From Pseudomicrostroma phylloplanum (Eukaryota; Basidiomycota; Exobasidiomycetes; Microstromatales): a DNA stretch of 64,000 nt. The translations under genes were made by a program, and so were the position numbers. A model generated the notes under the pieces. That model did not search any database. It was not told where the DNA came from and saw only the letters and a list, made by a program, of their open reading frames with translations. The DNA is taken from contig BCHS01000017.1 in assembly GCA_039545275.1 (NCBI GenBank), forward strand, positions 372,001 to 436,000, in the 5' to 3' direction. Positions 1 through 9,815 of this stretch are shown here, piece after piece (the first letter of the stretch is position 1; every line of letters starts with the position of its first letter).

Positions 1-814
1 AATCATCAAGCACGCGCTGAACCGCGAAAGCCTTGAGACGCCACTCGGACTTGTGGGGACATATTCCATACCCATGTAGCTTTGGGTCGGTGCTGCAGCA
101 TCCGGGACCTTCCATTGCTACACCCAGACGCAGCCATGCCCAATCGAGCAAGTCTGCTACTGCAGCAACTCCGGCACAATGTTGACGATCGCAATGGCGT
201 AGCTGCTTGTACCATACTCCGGCTGGCCACCATGTTCCGACAGCGACACCTCGTGGAAGCTTATCGAGATCTATCAACGATGACCTCATTGCAGACCTGC
301 TGACGTTCAAGGGCCACCAGAATGGTGATAGAAGAGTGTCGGGATTGGGACCCATCCAGAGAGTTTTCGTCATTTCCGCTAGGTCCGGCGCCTTCGCAAT
401 GGTGCGAGCATATAAAATGAGTCGAGAAGGTCTCGCCAAAGTCACGCACGTGTAGAGCAAGGGGAGGGCAAAACGATACCAGTGCCTTGAGACCAGAGCC
501 ACAGCAGCTGTTGTTCCTACGTCCACGCAAGGGGCAAAAGCAGAGTTCTCCGGTAGGCCGCAAGCAAAGGCGATGATGACTTCGATTACCTCGAGTGGCA
601 GATGAGGTGTCCATTGAACAAAGGCCTTCCTGTGATCCGCTGGGTGCGCCGCGGGCTCCCAAAGCGCCGTCAGCAGCTCCACAGCTGCTGCATCGTCGCA
701 CTCAAGTCTCATATCCTCGTAATCCGCCTCACGAGGGAGCAGCATCCATCCTTCCCCCCGGTCCGGTGCACTCTGATCCCAATCGAGCGCCATACGATGC
801 TCGAGTAGTACCAT
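1..814 (-). CDS. F-box-like array protein, copy 1 (partial, runs off left edge)
   Basis: An open minus-strand frame runs from an ATG at 814 to the window edge without a stop (about 271 codons). It has the array hallmarks: an F-box-like start (LPLEVIEVIIAFACG, about residue 75), the ALVSRHWYRFALPLLY helix, then LARPSRLILYART, TKTLWMGPN, the WWPLN and AMRSSL blocks, and the RLKAFAVQRVLDD segment matching R-V-Y-Q-V-Q-Q-x-L-D in the other copies. It is clearly more diverged than the rest, for example YTCVTLARPSR in place of YTHVRLTKPSD, and it lacks the short M-x-K-R-K-R leader. The 70-odd residues before the F-box have no counterpart in the other copies; the start may instead lie at a downstream in-frame Met near 738 or 708. 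The middle, LRR-like part and exons 2-3 lie outside the window. Function in SCF-type ubiquitination is inferred from the family only. Confidence 0.7.
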   Translation of the reverse strand, partial: MVLLEHRMALDWDQSAPDRGEGWMLLPREADYEDMRLECDDAAAVELLTALWEPAAHPADHRKAFVQWTPHLPLEVIEVIIAFACGLPENSAFAPCVDVGTTAAVALVSRHWYRFALPLLYTCVTLARPSRLILYARTIAKAPDLAEMTKTLWMGPNPDTLLSPFWWPLNVSRSAMRSSLIDLDKLPRGVAVGTWWPAGVWYKQLRHCDRQHCAGVAAVADLLDWAWLRLGVAMEGPGCCSTDPKLHGYGICPHKSEWRLKAFAVQRVLDD

Positions 815-1750
815 GCGGCGATAGGGCAAGTCTCGAAGAACCAGATGGCGAGGCTGCAAATGGATGAGGTCGAAAGGCCCTTCAAGAGATCTGATGGGTA
901 TCAATGTAGGCAGTAGAACCGCCTAACGATATCCACCATGCTTTGTTCTAGTATGTTTCGAAATCACATTCCGAGCCTCATTGTGGCATTAAGTCCAGCA
1001 ACAAAGCTTGCGCCCCCGCAACAATCCCAATCCGTCGACCCTCTCAGGCACGAGCCTCGCACTAGGAGTCGTCGAGTCGTCTTGTTCCTGAATCGCAGCC
1101 GCAACAAGAAGCGTGTGATGTGGCCCTGAACGAGGGAGTTCACCTCTCTTGCTACTAGACCACTACGTCACCACCACTCACGATCCGCACCTCCTCCTCT
1201 CGGCGCATTCTCCGGCTCGACCTCTGCAGCGAGACGCTGTTCCTGAGCACTTCACCGACGACTTTGCGAATCGGAGCAGACCGGAGTGGAGGGGAATCGG
1301 AGGAGATCGCGAACGCAATCGCAATCGTGGTAAGGCTGAGTGAGAGCAATGCGAGCACGTCACGAAGCATGGGGCGAACTCTCCAGCCTGAGACGATGGT
1401 CCTGCCATCGAACGAATTCGGCAACCTCCTCATCGCGTGCAGTTGGTCACTTGCAAGTATTCGGAGCGATGAAGCAACGAGAAAGCCTCAGTCGTAATGG
1501 TTTCATCGGTCCCAATGGTTACATGAGTTGTACTGTGGTATATTGTGATTTCTGAAGAATTGAGGAACAGGCTACTTGGCCGTGTGACTACTGCTTCTCA
1601 CCAGCGAGAGAGTCGGGACCACACTTCTGGGTATTGTAAAGGGAGGGAAATCAGGACTGAAAAATGGTACACCTTGCCATCGCTCTTGCCTGACTCTCGA
1701 CGAGCGAGCGCTTCTTCTGATGATCTGCTCCAGCCAGTCTCAGACTGACC
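815..1750. other. Spacer between array copies 1 and 2
   Basis: No gene is supported here. In the frame of copy 1 a TAG stop lies upstream near 940. A 92-codon minus-strand frame at 1155-1433 begins with ATG and has one hydrophobic stretch, but it has no recognisable domain and no counterpart in the other spacers. It is most likely chance. Confidence 0.5.
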
Positions 1751-3660
1751 TCATCGAGGTGGGGAGGCTCGGATGCTCTCCTCCCATCTTGCTTGCACCA
1801 TCTCGAACGCCAGGACACGCGCAGAGTAGCTGTTGGGGTCGGGCTTCTCCGGCCCCGGGCGCCAAGCTCGGGCTCCATCGTCGCCGTCGATGTTGAGTGT
1901 GGCAATTCCGTCGAGTTCCGCGCCGAGCCTGTCTGCCTGTGCATGATACACTGATTCCATTGTCAATCGAGGATGATTGAGAAGAAGTGGATGAGCTCGC
2001 TCTCGGAAGCAGGCAACGTCTTCGTGGCGGGCCCGCACAGTCAAGTGAAAAGTCGGTGAACCCTCCCAAATCGGGAGATCATTAGGTCTGTCATCCCTGC
2101 CCCACAAAAGCCACGTAAGGGTTTCGATCACGCTGTGCGGGGAGGGTACGTTCAGAGACCGGATTCTCGCCTTCGTAGATGCGCGAATGGACTCACTCTT
2201 CTCTTCGCAAGTCATCGTTCTCGTCGAACCTCCATGAACCAAGCAGACTATCCTTCTCGAAAGGCCACCAGTTCCACTCGACAGTTTTGAGGTTCTCCAG
2301 CGGCAGCAATCGTGTCAAAAGGTGCATTCTCTCGTAAATGTGCAAATTGCGACCTGAAAGAACGTCACAGGGTAGAGTAGATTCAGACTTTGCACTGACT
2401 GTGCCCAACCTCGTTGTGTATGGCCTCACCAGAGATACGAAGCTCTTCGAGCTTCGAGAGCGATAGATTTCGAAGCTCGAGGCTCGGGCTCCATTGAAAC
2501 GGCGCTGGTCCAAGCGATAAGAAGCGGATCTCAGGCAGAGCTTTGCAGGCTTCGTGGGAAGCGACAAAGGCCTCGAGGCAACCCGTCAGGGCAAGCGAGG
2601 TCACGCAAGGCGAGAGCTCCAGGATCATGTTTACCATCACTACGAAGGTAGCAATGACTGGTTTATCAGCTGCCCAAGCCGGCGTCTCCGCAGTGCGAGG
2701 CAGTCTTTCTGGAGTTGTTGAGAAAGTGCCGGGATCAAGAGCGCGGTCAGCATCGAAGAAATCGACTCGCTCATTAGTGAGCGGGTCGATAACTGGAATC
2801 GGCGACGCGAATGGCCCCCAGAGAAGGTGAGTTGCGCCGGAACGCGCATAGATGAGCGGGTGCTCGAAGGAGTCAAATTCAGGGTGACTCCTGAGCTTGG
2901 ACATGACCTTGTCGTTTGCAGTTTGGTCAGACGTTGCGCCAACCGAATCACCTACTGAAGTGGTTTCAGAGCCGCTTTTGGCTGATCTGGCCGTGTCTTG
3001 TCTCTTACGTAGGTCTTGCAGGTAGTCGTCGAGCGCTGCTTGTACCTCAAAGACTCGCAGAATCCATTCATCTCGCGTGAGCCGCTGTCCATCCAGAGTC
3101 AAGAACTCTCGACGATCAAGGTCCACCCCCGGTTTGCGTGTGGTGTTGCCTACCGTCCTGCAAGCCTCCTGAAGAACCTTTATGATGGCCTCTTCGGCCC
3201 ATTGACAGCTGCTGCTGTGCGACACTGGCCAGTATCTCGCTACAGGCACATCGCGTGGGAGCTGATTCGGATCAGTGATGGAGGACCTGATCATAATACA
3301 GGGCTCGTAGATGAGCGGCCACCAAGCCTTGAGGGGGAGAGTTTCGCTGGTAGCTCCGACCCATAGCGCGTGCGTTTCTTCTGCCAATGCATGATTCCTA
3401 GTCACAGTGCGAGCATAGAGGAAGAGGTCGGAAGGTCTACTGAGCGTGACATTGCCGTAGAGGATCGGGATCGCGATCTTATTCAAGGCCTTGGATACAA
3501 GGGCAACGGTACGAGTAGCTCGGTAGTCTATGTGTGGGAAGGGCGAGGAGGATGTGCTTTTGCAAACGAATGCGCAGATGAGGCGGACGATCTCGAGTGG
3601 AAGTCGAGGAAAGAGCTCGCAGCTGGGCTGGCCTGGGCCATCAGGCTGTCCCTGCTCCAT
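1751..3660 (-). CDS. F-box-like array protein, copy 2 (divergent member)
   Basis: Three exons, 3660-2430, 2353-2197 and 2132-1751, join in frame to 589 residues. Exon 1 has an F-box-like motif (LPLEIVRLICAFV, about residues 19-31), ALVSKALNKIAIPILY, and YGNVTLSRPSDLFLYARTV in place of the usual YTHVRLTKPSD. It then has the ITDPNQLP and EACRTVGN blocks and an LRR-like end (LSLSKLEELRISG). Exon 1 stops at the same point as in the sister genes, just after the R-I-S-G strand, at a GTGAGG donor. Exon 2 carries LENLKTVEWNWWPFE; exon 3 keeps the module as FHLTVRARHED and ends with Q-A-R-W-E-E-S. It lacks the serine/acidic middle of copies 5-7. With copy 1 it is the most diverged member, so the left end of the array may be its older part. 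Biochemical role is not shown. Confidence 0.82.
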
Positions 3661-3990
3661 CGTGGCCGAGGGCTCTACGTGAGGAAGAGTCTACCCCACT
3701 CGACGAAGTGATACCAGTCGAAGGGGCTGATGATGGTAGAGATGGAGGTAAGGAAAGGAGGGGAGGGTGTCATGCTGTGCTGAGGGAAGCATACATCCAC
3801 CTAGACAGCAAAGGCACACATCGAACAGGATACGCAGGAGCAACCCAGAAAACGCGCTTGAGCTCAGCACGGGCCTTGTGACTTTGACGCTCCACTTCCG
3901 CCGACGCGCCAAGCTGATGCTGACAAAGCATTGGAATTGACAACCATATGCGAAGGCGACTAGGAGGAAGATGCTTACTGATGTACGTAG
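3661..3990. other. Spacer between array copies 2 and 3
   Basis: This 330 bp stretch holds the upstream region of copy 2 and the 3' flank of copy 3. I see no coding potential, relic exon or distinctive repeat here. Confidence 0.5.
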
Positions 3991-6012
3991 CTATGAAGAG
4001 AAGACCCGCTCAACAATAGCCCACTGGCGAGCTGCTGAATCGACGTCGCCGAACGCAGTGATTTCTGCTTCTCGGAAAGGGCCACCAGGATTACCTTCCT
4101 CAATGACCTGCAACCCCTCGTAGAACTCTCCACTGGAAGCGCAAGGCTTCTTTTCGGTGACGATCCTTTTGACTGCAAGCTTCTCTGGAGGCAATGCCAG
4201 GACTTCTTGACACTCCTTCTCCCATCGCTTCCGGACACGCGCGAGAGCTCGTGGCCGCTGATAATGCTCGCAATTCTTGAACTCTGCCGCGTCCCAGGGT
4301 AGGGTCCTGAGCTCGAGATGTGGATGATTCTCGACTACCCCAGGATCCTCATAAGATTCCTCGACCCTGTCATGATGAGCCCAGACGGTGAGATGAAAAG
4401 GCTTCTGACGACGATCTGCAATCCGGAGGTCTGTGCAACCCAACAACCTTTCGATGGCGGAGGTGGCACTGAACAGCCGTGCCACAACGTCAGCGTAGCC
4501 GGCTAGAGAGTCACAGAGGCTCTTGTCACCACTTACTCTATGTCAGTCAAAGCTATCTCCCAGAATTTCTCGTCAAAAGCATTGTCCCACGGGGCACTCC
4601 ATGTGCATTCTAGATGTTCGAGACTGGGCAAGGCTTTGGAGCTATCTATAGTCCGAGCTACTGCTTCGCTTGGTCCATTCTCTGAAAAGAAAGGAAGCCA
4701 GTCAGTGTCAGTCGCACCGACTCTTCAACGTACCGACCTCTTACTCACCCCACAGTCTCAGTCTTCTGACGTTTTTCAAGCCTTGATGATTCAAATTGAG
4801 GACCATCTGATACCGCCGTGCAGGAGGCCCCACTGTCAACAGGTGCACTCGGTCGAGGGAGGGTCCGTGTGTGTAACCACAAGCGCTTAACTGCATATAG
4901 CTCGTCAGTGCCAGACAGAGCAGGTTTTGGGACCTCGCCAGAACGACGCGGGATAGCACGATCAGGGCTCCCATAGTCGGGGCTCCTGAGGCCACTTGAT
5001 CGCAGATGATCTGGGTCAGGTTGAGAGTACTTTCGACGCCGTTATTGGTGCAAATGTAGAGCAAAGGTTGATCTTCATCAGACGAGAGATCCTCTGTGTC
5101 AGACTCGTCACATGGATCTGCTATCTGGACCAAGTAGTCCATCCCATCGAACACCTGTGTCTGTTGAATGAGTGTCCAGTCGTCATCGTAGTTGGCAGGA
5201 GCTGAATCACTACGATCGTACATCATCGGATGGTCAAACCTATCGAATGCAGAGAACACCCGCAGGGGAGTGCTAGAGACATGCCCATGCGAATGGCTGG
5301 ATTCCTGCTTCTGGCGCACTCGGTGTAGGAAAGTGTCGAGGCCTTGTTGGACCTGATACACGCGGAAGTGACCTTCGCTTGTAGGAAGCCTTTTGCCGTC
5401 GAAGGAACGCGTCCCTCCGCTTTGCAAGCTTATCCCCTTCCCGAGCTCGGGATTTCCGACTCTTCGGCACGCCTTCCGTAGAAACTCCCTGGCATCTGCC
5501 TCGATCCACGATTCTGTCTCGGAGGCTTCGACTTTCAAGGACCAGTAGGTTCCAACATTGACGCCGATGGGTAGCAGGGCAGGGTCAACGATGGAGGACC
5601 TCATTGCCGTACAGTCCTTGTTGAGTGGCCAGTTCTCCCGGCTTTCTGAATGAAACTCGTCGGGACCGATCCAGAGAGTCTTGGTATAGGTAGCCAAGGA
5701 AGGCTGAGTCGAGACGGTGCGGACATACAGCAGCAGGTCAGACGGCTTGGTGAGCCTCACATGCGCGTACAGCAGAGGGATGGTGTAGTTGTATGTAGAC
5801 TTCGAGACCGATGTGATTGCGAGGGTCGTCTTGAAGTCGATATCTGGCATACCGCTATCCCCACCGGGGCCCTGGCAAGCGATGCGTAGGACAATATCCA
5901 GCAGCTCATCCGGCAGAGTAGCTGTAGGGGCCTCGGAAGGCAGGGTGTGAATTGGTGTCCCAGGAGACGGGTTGGTGGTCGAAGATGTCTGAGAACGTTT
6001 GCGCTTGGCCAT
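3991..6012 (-). CDS. F-box-like array protein, copy 3
   Basis: Exons 6012-4749, 4681-4537 and 4468-3991 join in frame to 628 residues. This copy shows the array layout well. A basic leader (MAKRKR) is followed by an F-box-like motif (LPDELLDIVLRIACQ, about residues 33-47) and ITSVSKSTYNYTIPLLY, then the family signature YAHVRLTKPSDLLLYVRTV and TKTLWIGPDE. Next come the AMRSSI and EFLRKACRRVGN helices, R-V-Y-Q-V-Q-Q-G-L-D-T-F-L, FDRFDHPMMYDRS, a short acidic insert, and LRR-like strands ending at RRLRLWG. Exon 2 gives SLEHLECTWSAPW. Exon 3 gives TSAIERLLG, KPFHLTVWAHHDR and RKRWEKECQEVLALPPEK. Unlike its neighbours it continues about 65 residues past that module. F-box proteins usually present substrates to SCF ubiquitin ligases; the substrate here is unknown. 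Confidence 0.87.
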
Positions 6013-6248
6013 CGTATGAGCAATAATGCTGTGACCCAGCTCAGTTGCCGGAGATCACATGAGCTTCAAGGGATAAGTGGAATTGTACAAGCTGAAGGGT
6101 ATGGATGGGCTTGCGAACGTGTGGTACGGAGGAGAAGGAGGAGTGGAACAGAATTGCTGAAGGACCGTGTATGAAGACCCTCTCGACGCTGCTCAATATA
6201 GCGCCGTGCCTCAGCATGGACCCGCTTTGACGGAAAGGAGCGCGTGGC

Positions 6249-6640
6249 AATCGAATGCAATGTAGACTCGGTAGCGGAAGAAGAGGCCGAGTAGAAGGAG
6301 GCAGAGCAGAAGGGTCAAAGAGTGTCAGGATGTGACAGTGAAAATTGTGGAAACGATGTTACTACCCAGAGCGAGCAGGATCGGTGAGACCATACAAGAT
6401 GCTAAGGTAGGGACAAAGCCTGTTCTCAAGCAATTCCTAGCGCCGGTTCACGGCATAGGCAATCATACACCTCCGACGCTCTCAGTGTCAGAGCACTTGC
6501 CGTCTTCTGCTTCGCAGCCACAATGGCAGGACAGGCAGGAACTTTGGGGGACTAGCTATCTATATTGCTCAACAACCCAGGACAGACTCGGGCGCAGCGA
6601 CGGTACTGACAAAGACGGCCACTGAGTGCGTCAGTCAAGC
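6249..6640. repeat. Spacer repeat block A, copy 1 (with exon-3 relic edge)
   Basis: Within the 648 bp spacer (6013-6660) this block matches 9140-9440: both contain GGGACAAAGCCTGTTCT, a CTGCTTCGCAGCCAC stretch, and CTATATTGCTCAACA. On the minus strand its high-coordinate edge (about 6590-6640) reads like the end of intron 2 plus the first bases of exon 3 of the family (G-T-C-A-G then TACC), so it includes a tiny exon-3 relic just downstream of copy 4. I see nothing specific in 6013-6248, the upstream region of copy 3. Confidence 0.65.
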
Positions 6641-6660
6641 ACTGAGTCACAAGAGCGAAG

Positions 6661-8524
6661 CTATTTTGGAGGCAAGGCCAATACTTCCTGGCACTCTTTC
6701 TCCCATCGCTCTCGCACACGTGCGAGAGCTCGTAGCCGCAAACCATGGTCGAAATTTCCATACTCTTCAAATCCAAAGGGGAGGGTATTGAGCTCGATGC
6801 CAGGATCGTTTGCGAGCTCTTCCAGTTCCGAAGGCTCAGAATCGGCCATCCTGTCATGAGTTGCCCAGACGGTCAATTGGACCGGCTTGGCCTGAGGATC
6901 GAACAGTCGAATTTTGACAGCTCCCAATAGGGCAAGACTGGGGGTAGCGGCACTGCAGAGTATGTTGCGGCAGCGTCAGCGTGGCAGGCATTCAGCTGAG
7001 AGTGGCTCTTCTCAAGACTTACTCATTCGCAAAGTCGCTTGTACCATGATCATTCTCATCGTCGAAAGAATTGCCCCACGGGGCACTCCAAGTGTACTCC
7101 AAGCTTTCGAGAGCGCGCAAAACTTTCCGAAACCCTACAGTGTCAAAGACCGCCTCACTTGGTGCCCATTCTGACAGAAAAGATGCAACACAGCGTGAGT
7201 ACCGAGGCGCCTGATTTGTGCCGACTGGACCCTTACCCCAGATTCGCAGTCTTCTGACACTATCCAAGCCTCGGTGATTGAGAGAGAGAGGCCTCTGGTA
7301 CCGTCGCGCAGGAGGCCCTACCGTTAGCAAGTGTAGCTGGCGAAGCTTCGGGCCAAACCTGCCGCCGCAAACGGCCATTTGCAAGTAGCTTGTGAGCGCA
7401 AGACAGCGCAGATTGTCTGACTCTGCCAGAATAATGCGAGACATCAGTACGAGGCTGCCTAAGGTCGGCTTCCCAGAGACCACTTCTCCGCAGACTACAC
7501 TAGCCACGCTGTGTTCGAATTCCTCGCCACTGTCTCCGGCAATCCTGAGCACAGATTTATTCGGCGATTCATCTTGGCCGCTACGGGATGGCTCGTGCGA
7601 TGCCTCAGCTCTGTCACTGCTGTCGCTTATCCGCACGGAGTAGTCCAAATCATCAAAGACTACCGAACGTTGCAGGCTTTCCCAGTCGTCTCTGGCATCG
7701 ACCGGGGCGGACTTACTGCGATCGTACAGCACAGGGTGATCGAAGCTGTCGAAGGTAGCGTACGTCCTGAGAGGCGTGCTCGAATGGTAGTTGGGCACTT
7801 GACCTGTGTCCTGCTTATCGCGCTCTCCTTTCAGGAATGTATCAAGGCACTGTTGGATCTGGTACACTCTGAGGTGGCCTTCGAAGGAATCAAGTTTCTT
7901 GCCATTACTAGAGAGCTCTCCTCCGCTTTGTAGATCTATGCCGGGTCTATATCTCGAGTTGCCTACTGTTCTGCAAGCTTCTCGTATGATGACTCTGGCA
8001 GCCTTCTCTATCTCTGATTCACTCTCGGAGTTTTCTGCCGCGAAAGACCACCAAATGCCGACTTGAACGCCACTAGGCAGATGCCTAGCCTCGGTAATGG
8101 ACGACTTGATCGCTGTGCAGTCTTTGTTCAAGGGCCAGCAATCTTCACCCTCCCCATGAGCTTCGTCAGGACCGACCCAAAGAGTCTTTGTGTGTTTGGC
8201 AAGTGAAGGCTGTATTGAGACCGTGCGCGCATAGAGTAGGAGGTCGGAAGGCTTGGTGAGCCTGACGTGCGTGTAGAGAAAGGGGATCACGAGATTGTAC
8301 AGTGGCTTTGAGACCAACGAGATGCTGCGCACCGTCTCGATGTCAACGTCTAGCAGTTCGGGACCTTCACCGGAACCCTTGCAAGCGAGGCGAAAGATGA
8401 CGTCCAGGAGCTCAAACGGCAGAGTGATCGAAGAGAGGCGAGGAGGCAGAGTGTCTGGATGTGCTTCAGGAGGTAGCGTGGTTGGCGGGGGCTGACAAGG
8501 TTTACGCTTGAGCGTTGCAACCAT
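6661..8524 (-). CDS. F-box-like array protein, copy 4
   Basis: Exons 8524-7237, 7170-7023 and 6952-6661 join to 575 residues. I start at the ATG at 8524 (MVATLKRKPC), which aligns with the M-x-K-R-K leader of the sister genes; the frame is open to an ATG at 8662, but those 46 residues have no counterpart. The F-box-like motif is LPFELLDVIFRLACKG (about residues 33-48), followed by YTHVRLTKPSDLLLYARTV and TKTLWVGPDE. Intron 1 is 66 nt, a multiple of three, and has no in-frame stop, so a retained-intron form would still be full length. Exon 3 carries PVQLTVWATHDR and RERWEKECQEVLALPPK and then stops, giving the shortest C-terminus in the array. A second, decayed start of exon 3 lies immediately downstream. 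Confidence 0.86.
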
Positions 8525-8849
8525 CAGTACTGCAAGCGTATTGTACAGCTGAAGGAGTGCGGTGGTGTGGTACGGAAGGCAAGAAGTAGGAGGCCGAAAG
8601 AATTGCTGCAGTGCCCTAAGATGAGCACGGACCCACAGCGGAAAGGGGGACTGACATGTCAAGCTCCGTTCCGATGCGCCTCGTCATTCTATCCGGTCCG
8701 CCATCGCCGCTCATGCACATCTAGCCACCTGACCATTGCCTCCGCACTGCATTCTCACACCGCTTCACGTAAGATGATAGTCTGATTCTGGATCCGGATA
8801 GCGAAGTGAGGCATCAAGGACGCTAGTGATGCAGCAGTCTAGACCACGA

Positions 8850-9139
8850 AAGGGCCTACAGGCGGTCTTCAACGATGTCTTCGATATCATTGACCGGTGC
8901 CGAAGAGTCTGGTTTGACCTCTGCCACAAGACAAATTGCCTACGAGCTCGCTGCTCGATGCAATGTCTGGCACGCTACAAAGCTGATTTCTCGAGGCCGC
9001 ACGCTTCCTGCTACGACTGTGTCTTTGCCGACGATCCAGGATGTCTTCTCACCGCTGCCAACGCTTCCTTTGTCCGCGTCGCTCTCGTTGCGGGGCGAGG
9101 ATCTCCCTGCTCTCTTCTTCCCATTGCTCTCGGATAAGC
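8850..9139. repeat. Spacer repeat block B, copy 1
   Basis: This block is homologous to about 12155-12400. The last 95 or so bases are nearly identical (CACCGCTGCCAACGCTTCC, GCGGGGCGAGGATCTCCC, CCATTGCTCTCGGAT in both); the first part is similar but diverged. In the other copy the sequence continues into exon 3 of a live gene. Here homology stops at about 9139 and the sequence switches to block A. The preceding 8525-8849, upstream of copy 4, shows nothing I can identify. Confidence 0.75.
9049..9139 (-). pseudogene. Orphan 3' end of an F-box array gene (exon-3 tail)
   Basis: On the minus strand, about 28 codons end at a stop at 9049 and read IREQWEEESREILAP followed by a basic tail. This is almost the same as the last residues of copy 6 (stop at 12306), differing mainly by Q for L. 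Nothing upstream supplies the rest of exon 3: at 9139 the sequence joins unrelated spacer. It is a truncated leftover of a gene copy lost by recombination. Confidence 0.75.
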
Positions 9140-9440
9140 AGTCGAACACAATGTAGGGTCGATAGTGGAAGAAGGGACTGTGTGGAAACGCAGTCATCAG
9201 GCAGAGAAAGCACGGTCGGTAATCGCATGTGAGGTGGCAAGACAGGGACAAAGCCTGTTCTAGAGCCATAACCAGCGCCTGGTCAGGGCGTAGGCGAGCC
9301 TGGCGTCTCCTGCTTCGCAGCCACGATGGAAGGGCAGGCAGGCACTCTGGGGCACTAGCCGTCTATATTGCTCAACAGTCAAGGACAGAACAGCCCTGAT
9401 CGGACGCCGGCACAGTAAGTCTCGACGCAGTGGTAGCAAG
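9140..9440. repeat. Spacer repeat block A, copy 2
   Basis: This is the partner of 6249-6640. The two begin with closely similar GCARTCGAAYRCAATGTAG, share GGGACAAAGCCTGTTCT, and share the CTATATTGCTCAACA segment. Small indels separate them. It directly abuts block B at about 9139, so this spacer is a mosaic of pieces that flank different genes elsewhere in the array. I recognise nothing in 9441-9570. Confidence 0.7.
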
Positions 9441-9570
9441 GATTCGGATCCTGCGTCCACAAGGCGTCGCAGTCTGCTTCTACTCGAATCTTGCTGCAGA
9501 GGGCCCAGCCCTGCCCATCGTTGTCAGCGCTTGAATCATTGTGCTCTCACTTGATCCATAGAACCCCATT

Positions 9571-9802
9571 CTATCCACTTGCCAGAGTGAGCGTGAAAGA
9601 TATTTGCAGGGGTCCCAGCTGACGAGGCAAGCTTTCGATCTTGATACGGGAGTCATTTTTGACATCGTGAGTCGCTTCCAGGTCAGATTGTGGGATCCTC
9701 TTATGGTGCGCCTGCACCGTCAGCTTGGAAGTCTTCTTGCGACGAGCTCCGATTCCGGAGCCCTAGAGCCTCTCGATGGCAGCGCCAGTATCGACGAAAA
9801 CG
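9571..9802 (-). pseudogene. Decayed extra exon 3 downstream of copy 5
   Basis: The minus strand reads AAIERL, an in-frame TAG, then a stretch containing KKTSKLTVQAHHKR and IKIESLPRQLG, ending at a stop at 9571. This follows the exon 3 module of the array (S-A-I-E-R-L-L-G, K-P-F-x-L-T-V-W-A-H, then L-E-I-E-R-L-P), with the internal stop and the final R-x-R-W-E-x-E block lost. It begins only about 15 bases beyond the stop codon of copy 5, so copy 5 has a working exon 3 followed by a dead one. The sequence just upstream resembles a family intron 2 end. Confidence 0.75.
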
Positions 9803-9815
9803 GCCACAGAGTGCA

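Noticed and set aside
261..701. 146-codon minus frame overlapping array copy 1
   Set aside because: It is in a different frame from the one that carries the F-box array motifs, which is open over the same stretch. It has no recognisable content.
1155..1433. 92-codon minus frame with a hydrophobic stretch in the first spacer
   Set aside because: No domain, no homologue among other spacers, and high GC makes such frames common.
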